Assembly: GCA_028673005.1 (NCBI GenBank)
Contig: CM054113.1
Span: 211,597,504 to 211,661,503 of the forward strand
DNA: 64,000 bases
Source of the DNA: Tanypteryx hageni
Taxonomy: Eukaryota > Arthropoda > Insecta > Odonata > Petaluridae
Reading direction: 5' to 3'
Shown here: in pieces, positions 59,172-64,000 of the stretch
Layout: every line of letters begins with the position of its first letter
How positions within the stretch are numbered: the first letter of the stretch is position 1
Made by a program: the position numbers and the translations under genes
Notes under the pieces: generated by a model
The model's input: the letters and a program-made list of their open reading frames with translations, nothing else
Databases searched by the model: none
What the model was told of the DNA's origin: nothing

Positions 59172-59374
59172 CATTTTTCCTTTCTACATGGCGGGCCGCA
59201 TCGGTGGTTGCGAATCCTTCGGCGGTTTTATGGTTAACATTTCGATAAAAAAAAATTATAAACATTTTCATAAAAAGGAATGAATTTATGTATTAAACTT
59301 TTCGGATTGCTTTTTCACCATAGCTTCGTGGGCCGCACAAAAACCTTTCGCAGGCAGTAGGTTGTGCACTACTG
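59172..59374. mobile_element. Candidate hAT MITE, eroded left end
   Basis: The right end, reverse-complemented, is CAGTAGTGCACAACC. The flanks ACCTACGA (59,164-59,171) and ATCTACGA (59,375-59,382) agree at seven of eight. GCGGGCCGC and GGGCCGC lie near each side. The left terminal repeat is not clear. Confidence 0.55.
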
Positions 59375-59561
59375 ATCTACGACGAAGGAAAACATGTAAA
59401 CGTAAATATTAAACTACTGAACTCAAATGAGGTGGGTTTTAAATATTTTCCGATTGTTTAATGAATTATAACTGATAATATAATTATAACTGGTTAGAAA
59501 ATAGATCGATGAATAAAACTTTAACGTTTCCCTGGAATCATTTCTGATACATCGTTTTGCA

Positions 59562-59804
59562 CAGTGGCGTCCAGAAATTTGGTTTGGGGGGTGCACCATA
59601 CTATTTTTAATAATAAAAATATATAAATTAATACTCACACAAATAATTTGTTAAATTTTAAAGAACTAATGATTAATGTTGATACTACGGTCGCGTTTTA
59701 ATTAACATTATTACTGCGTTGGTTAACGCACTGAAAATTTCATATTATCCGGAGCAGTTTGGGGGGTGCACATGTACCCTTACACCCCCCTGGCTCCGCC
59801 ACTG
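59562..59804. mobile_element. Non-autonomous hAT MITE
   Basis: The 243-bp element has ends CAGTGGCGTCCAG and, reverse-complemented, CAGTGGCGGAGCCAG. It is flanked by GTTTTGCA (59,554-59,561) and GTTTTTCA (59,805-59,812), an 8-bp duplication with one difference. Subterminal GGGGGGTGCAC occurs near both ends. Confidence 0.9.
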
Positions 59805-60953
59805 GTTTTTCAGTATTTAGTGATTTTACTAAAATTACGTACAAACGTTTATGCAGCAACTTAGGGGGGAGAAAATTTTTAGTAGACCGAGAGACATAAT
59901 CGGTTTGTGGTGTTTCGCTGTTTTATGGTGCGAGTTGGTTCAAACGTTTTCACCAAATCAAAACAGAGGTCTCTTTTTTTTAATGGAACAAGGTGAGAAA
60001 TTCGTTATTTTATCCTTTTTTGCCAATCTTTGATGTTATTTTTTTAAGTTTCGTTCTTTTTGTTAGTGATTTTTTGAAAGTTTTTTAATTTAAAATTTTA
60101 AATAATTAATTATAGAATTATTATGCTGATTTTGGAAATAGTGTAACTTATTAGTTTTTTAAAGAAAATTTTGAAGTAAACATCTATTTTAAAATTAAAG
60201 GGTCGCCAGTTAAAAATGGAAACAACACCAGCAGTAGAAAATCTTTCTGAAGATGAGTATAATACATCGTCCTCATTATCTTCTTTAAAAAAAACGGCAG
60301 CTGCAGAAGCAACTTTTGTTTTTCATACTTTACAACATACACTTTGTTTTAATGCTGTTAACTGTAGCAGTGCCTTATTTCCCGTAATATTTTCGGATTC
60401 TAAAATTGTGTCCGGATTTACTTGTGGACGGACAAAAAGTTCCAAGATAGCAACGAATAATTTAGCAAAAGAATCTCAATATAAAATAATTTCTGATATT
60501 TAAAACAATAATCTTCCTTTTTCGATAGCAACAGATGCATCGAACAAATTAAATATAAAAATGTTTCCATTAGTAGCGCGATATTTTTGAAAGATAGAGT
60601 GCAAACAAAAATGTTTAATTTTTTTAAATGTTCAACGGAAACATCTCAAGAGATTGCTGTTTAATTTCTAAAATTGAAAAAGCGGGCTTATATTTGAAAA
60701 ACACTATTAGTTATTGCGGAGATAACGCAAACGTAAATTTTGGATGTGATCAAAGTGTAAGTAAGCCCCGATAATATAGATATCGGATGTCTCTGCCACA
60801 TGATTGCTAATTCCATTAAAAAGGCTTCCGATTGCTTAAACTTCGATCTAGAATAAATTATCGTAAAAATATTTAACGAATTTAGCTCCCATACAAAAAG
60901 GAAACGAACTGCATTGGAATTTTATGAATACTGTGATGCGGAGTGATCCGAAA

Positions 60954-61257
60954 TGGGTATTTATGTATTTTCCGCGGGACCCTTACGTGGCGCAGTGAGT
61001 GACGGGAAATGAAACTACGTGGAGTTTGCTCTGCCTCGGGAAACCGTTTGAGGTTGTTTTTTTCCCAACCGGCTTGGGTAACGTTGGTTCGTTATATTTA
61101 CATTTAAAATTTTTTATAAAATGAACACTTTATGTTCCTTTGAAGAGGAACCAAAAACACTTCAAATCACTTACCAACCCACGTAGATCCACGTAGTTTC
61201 ATTTCCCATCACTTACTGCGCCACGTAAGGGTCCTGCGGAGAATACGTAAGTACCCC
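60954..61257. mobile_element. 304-bp DNA transposon with ~70-bp inverted repeats
   Basis: The left end TGGGTATTTATGTATTTTCC and the reverse-complemented right end GGGGTACTTACGTATTCTCC continue together for about 70 bp (GGACCCTTACGTGGCGCAGT, GGGAAATGAAACTACGTGGA) with about seven mismatches. GAAA lies on each side (60,950-60,953 and 61,258-61,261), a 4-bp target duplication. The AT-rich interior codes for nothing. Four-base duplications occur in superfamilies such as Sola or Academ; no assignment is possible from the ends alone. It sits inside the hAT transposase gene. Confidence 0.85.
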
Positions 61258-61492
61258 GAAAAGTTTCGGCATGTTTCTACTAGGTTGCTCTTTCTGCTAC
61301 CGGCTATAGGCCGTCTATACAAAAATTTTGAGCCAATTAAATCTTATTTTAATACAAAGACTTCTGCACCAGCTTTATTGTTAGATTTTTTAAACAATGA
61401 ACTAGCTGAGGCTTATTTAGGTTTAGTTTCAAATGTAGGGTCGCTTTTACAAAATGTAATTTTAAAGTCGGAGCAAGAAGGTCCTATTGTTG

Positions 61493-61878
61493 GCCGAGCG
61501 AAGCGAGGTCTCTCCTGTTGAGTCCATGTGCATTTTGTCTGTTTGTTTGTTCTACGATAACTGCCGTCTCGGTTGTCTGATTTTTACCAAACTTCGTGTG
61601 AATTTACAAATACCTTAGATTCAAATGCCTATAGTTTTTCTAGAATACAACCCTTATAATTACTGCGCAATTTGCGTTAGCGTATTGCGGTAATTTCCAC
61701 ATCGTATCCAATAGAAACGAAATTTGGTATACATACGGAAAACATCAAACGATGAAGATAACGTCAAATAAACATTTCTCTAAAATTTACAGGGAGCCTC
61801 CCAGAGGCGCGCAATGTGATACCCCCCACCAGCCCTAAGAGGGCTGAGCGAGGCCGAAGATCCCGCGGATCCCCTAGT
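61493..61878 (+). mobile_element. 386-bp insertion, Helitron-like 3' end, flanked by TTGTTG
   Basis: TTGTTG occurs at 61,487-61,492 and again at 61,879-61,884. The body starts GCCGAGCGAAGCGAGG and includes GTCTGTTTGTTTGTTC and TTTTTACCAAACTTCGTGTG. It ends with the hairpin GATCC-CGC-GGATC (61,859-61,871) and CTAGT (61,874-61,878), the CTRRT end of Helitrons, followed by T. A Helitron would make no duplication; on that reading the host site is CCTA^TTGTTG, an A/T junction, and the element would begin TTGTTGGCC. No terminal inverted repeat is seen. Confidence 0.65.
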
Positions 61879-62224
61879 TTGTTGAAAGGTCCACTATGTT
61901 TATAGAAAAAATACTTGACTACATTGAATCTAGGTTTCTTTTTTCTGTAAAAAAATTGAGTCTTAGTTTTTTTTAATTAGAAGAAACTCCACATTTCTCT
62001 TAAATGTAGTAAAATTATTTCCAATGTAGAGTCCTGATATTGACTCAGATGTTTTTGACGAATTATCTCATTTAAAAGAAATGGTGCCATCATTAAAAAA
62101 ATCTAATGTGGCCATCACATGACTTTCTCCATATTTGTAATATTTTTAAAAAAATCTGATGTGGCCACCATACCTGTAATATTTCTAAAACTCCCAAGTA
62201 GCTCAATAACTTTGGCTAAGATTA

Positions 62225-62385
62225 ATAAAGGTGAAAGACTCCTTTAGCCAACTGCCATGTTGGCCAGTTGGCTCCCAGTCACTGTTGAAACAGGTTTTAC
62301 CGCTGACGATGCCCACTTTGTGGGCGAAATGCATTGGGTTTTGTAACCCTCTAATTGTTTGGCTAAAGGAGTATTTCACCTTTAT
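62225..62385. mobile_element. TA-flanked MITE, 161 bp
   Basis: Inverted repeats ATAAAGGTGAAAGACTCCTT plus TAGCCAA (left) and ATAAAGGTGAAATACTCCTT plus TAGCCAA (right, reverse complement) differ at one base in 27. TA is present on both flanks (62,223-62,224 and 62,386-62,387). The inside contains GCCCACTTTGTGGGC, a small palindrome. It is most likely a Tc1/mariner-derived miniature. Confidence 0.85.
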
Positions 62386-62601
62386 TAGGTTACAGGATAA
62401 TAAATATTTTAAGGAACTGCGAGAAAAATTTAAAGACTTTAGAAAGAACAGAAATAAACTCAAACCGAACAAACATTGCAGAAAATTAAATTCACTACAA
62501 CTTTCATTGCAGCACTTTTTTACATTTATCAAATATTAATGCAAATATTTGAAAAAAATCAGATAACTTTCCCCATACCTGTAATATTTCTAAAATAACC
62601 A

Positions 62602-62697
62602 AATAGGTTAAATGATAATAAATATTTTAAGGAACTACGAGAAAAATTCAATAGGTTAAATGATAATAAATATTTTAAGGAACTGCGAGAAAAATTC
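62602..62697 (+). repeat. 48-bp tandem duplication
   Basis: AATAGGTTAAATGATAATAA continuing AATATTTTAAGGAACTRCGA occurs at 62,602 and 62,650, almost identical. A third, partial relative lies at 62,393-62,435, separated by other sequence. Confidence 0.9.
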
Positions 62698-63360
62698 AGA
62701 CTTAATAAAGAACTGAAATAAACTCAAACCGTAGCCTTCTGATACTGGATATTGCCAGGAAGCCCCAACAATCCAAATATAATAAAATCCCAGGTTCGTT
62801 CTTTCGTCCGTTCGTGCGTAACTGGTGGTAAAAATACGAATTAAAAGACGAATAATTTGATCAAATATGTACATATAACAATGACATTTGGCGAAAATGG
62901 TCTGCTCATAAGTAAAAATGCTCTGACGAAGAAAAATTTACGAAAAACGTCCAGAGTTCGAGTCCATGGCTGGTGATACATTCCCCATAACATAACCCTT
63001 AGAAATCGATTTTTCGACCTGCAGGCTTTTTTTCTTTTGCAAAATTAAATTAGAAGTAATTGACCTACGATCTTCGGATAAAAGCCGTTTGAAAGGAAAA
63101 TAACGAAGATTCTTATTCTTATCCTCCATTTTCGCTTTCAATTCGAAATCGCTCGAACTTTGCATAAAAATTCAAAATTTCATGAAAATATTGCGTTTTT
63201 TGTGGAAGGTTCCCATGACGACAGAACAGGTTGTTGAACTCGAGATCCTCATTACTGTATGCTTTCTTATACGGGTGTTTCACGACCGGTCTGCCATACA
63301 GAAAGCAAATAAGTGACAAGAATAAACACCCGCTTCCGGTTGAGCGATTTTTACCAAAAA

Positions 63361-63870
63361 CTAGGGATGTGTGAACATCAAATTTTCAACTCGAGTCGAA
63401 CATTGTTGAAAAATTCGAGTTTCGAGTCGAGTTCCAGTCATATGTTTAAAGGTATATTTAATGATTTTGTTAGGTAGAATAAAAGTGCTTGAAATGCCTT
63501 TTTAACTCAATATTAATTATTCTTAATTTTTATCGATTCGTAACAAAGAATACAAAACCTAGAATTGAAAAATTAAGCCAGATGGATCAAAGAGTTTAAA
63601 AAATCTATTTCTACAATATGAAGAAGATCGCAGGTTTAGATTTTATTAATTATACTTAAAAAGCATTTTTTTATTTCTATATTTTGTTACTAATGAAATA
63701 AATAAAAGTAGTGATAAAATTTACAGGTTAATACATATTTCATCAAAGAAATATTAAACTAGAGATTGAAGCGGAAAAAGAAGAAAACAAAAATTATGCT
63801 CAACATTTTTTTACTATAAAAATATTTTTGAAACATATTGATAAAACTGTTGTATGATTTTATTTGCATT
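63361..63870. other. Possible hAT-like left end, otherwise AT-rich
   Basis: TAGGGATGTGTGAACATCAA followed by CTCGAGTCGAA and its inverted near-copy TTCGAGTCGAG (63,380-63,431) resembles the start of some hAT elements. No right end or duplication was found before family C begins. Confidence 0.25.
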
Positions 63871-63876
63871 AATATA

Positions 63877-64000
63877 TACAAGATGGAAAAGTATACTCCA
63901 TAAATGGAATACACGGAGATTTCAAAGGCGTTCTTTATAGGAAATATGTACGTACAAAACAGCATCGAAAGATTCTTGAATTTTTATACCCGAAATTAAA
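63877..64000 (+). repeat. Dispersed repeat family C, copy 3 (cut by window end)
   Basis: ACAAGATGGAAAAGTATACT plus CCATAAATGGAATACAC and AGATTTCAAAGGCGTTCTTTA match 48,137-48,195 and 40,995-41,055. The copy runs off the window at 64,000. Confidence 0.85.

Larger units (their letters stand above)
60216..62106 (+). pseudogene. hAT transposase gene, decayed and split by two insertions
   Basis: Segments in order, with stops and one frameshift between them: TLQHTLCFNAVNCSSALF and CGRTK (60,330-60,440); LPFSIATDASNKLNIKMFPL (60,510-60,580), carrying a DAS motif typical of hAT catalytic domains; CGDNANVNFG (about 60,716-60,750); IGCLCHMIANSIKKASDCL (about 60,780-60,840); and EFYEYCDAE to 60,942. 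A 304-bp element interrupts next. KFRHVSTRLLFLLPAIGRLY, FEPIKSYFNT and LLLDFLNNELAEAYL follow to about 61,490, then a 386-bp insertion, then ERSTMFIEKILDYIESR and DVFDELSHLKEMVPSLKK until repeat A begins at 62,105. The order matches the hAT catalytic region, including 'CADN.N.NFG' and '(H)VSTRWLSLLPAI'-like blocks. The BED finger and C-terminal dimerisation block are not seen. Removal of either insertion leaves the reading frame continuous. Confidence 0.88.
62105..63360. repeat. Repeat family A, copy 3, broken into pieces
   Basis: Pieces match copies 1 and 2 in order. ATGTGGCCATCACATGACTT plus TCTCCATATT is at 62,107. ACAACTTTCATTGCAGCACT plus TTTTTACATTTATCAAATATT lies near 62,497-62,540. 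AAGTGACAAGAATAAACACC, CTTCCGG and TTTTTACCAAAAACTA lie at 63,310-63,362. Intervening DNA includes a TA-flanked MITE (62,225-62,385) and a 48-bp tandem duplication. Confidence 0.65.

Overview
This window looks like nuclear DNA from an invertebrate, most likely an arthropod. It is AT-rich and shows no bacterial operons, no ribosome-binding-site logic and no compact reading frames. Its repeat fauna (mariner, many hAT miniatures, SINE- and LINE-type fragments, Helitron/Helentron-like elements) is the kind seen in insect and other arthropod genomes. I cannot name the species. I recognise no host protein-coding exon, so the window is best read as intergenic or intronic DNA filled with transposable elements (TEs) in several layers. 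The longer open frames lie in purine- or pyrimidine-biased tracts, where stop codons are rare, and I do not count them as genes.

Layout. 1-10 kb: mostly unassigned DNA with one hAT miniature element (3,725-3,982), a possible LINE tail (2,662-2,826) and purine or pyrimidine tracts. 10-15.2 kb: a dense TE block holding a hAT miniature with a perfect 8-bp target duplication, a long palindromic foldback split by a 968-bp hAT-like element, a complete but dead mariner (12,451-13,902) carrying its own nested SINE-like insert, and two more hAT miniatures. 18-20 kb: a purine block, a SINE, then a 17-bp pyrimidine minisatellite. 21-29 kb: hAT miniatures, a decayed minus-strand hAT transposase, a ~650-bp repeat family, an inverted second copy of the 968-bp hAT-like element and a delimited hAT remnant (27,850-28,717) with its C-terminal dimerisation motif. 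31-32.4 kb: a tandem duplication, a LINE tail and a tRNA-like cloverleaf. 33.5-36.4 kb: purine and pyrimidine tracts. 38.7-41.4 kb: a TA-flanked miniature element, the second ~650-bp family copy, and the first copy of another family ('C'). 42-43.2 kb: a pyrimidine/CpG-containing zone with a promoter-like motif cluster. 46.4-49 kb: a Helentron-like element with a six-unit ~147-bp tandem array, then family C with three tandem ~200-bp units. 49.3-50.5 kb: a pyrimidine block. 52.4-59.8 kb: scattered miniature elements. 60.2-63.4 kb: a decayed hAT transposase gene broken by two separate insertions, each of which restores the reading frame when removed on paper, followed by a broken third ~650-bp family copy.

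Together these form a fossil record of transposition rather than a gene network. Nested insertions give relative ages: mariner before its SINE-like insert; palindrome before its hAT-like insert; hAT transposase before the 304-bp and 386-bp inserts. Non-autonomous hAT elements with clear target duplications dominate and imply past activity of several autonomous hAT lineages. No transposase here looks intact enough to be active. I found no convincing new system; the most interesting structures are the 147-bp array inside the Helentron-like element, the two frame-restoring insertions in the hAT gene, and the strand-switching purine/pyrimidine blocks.
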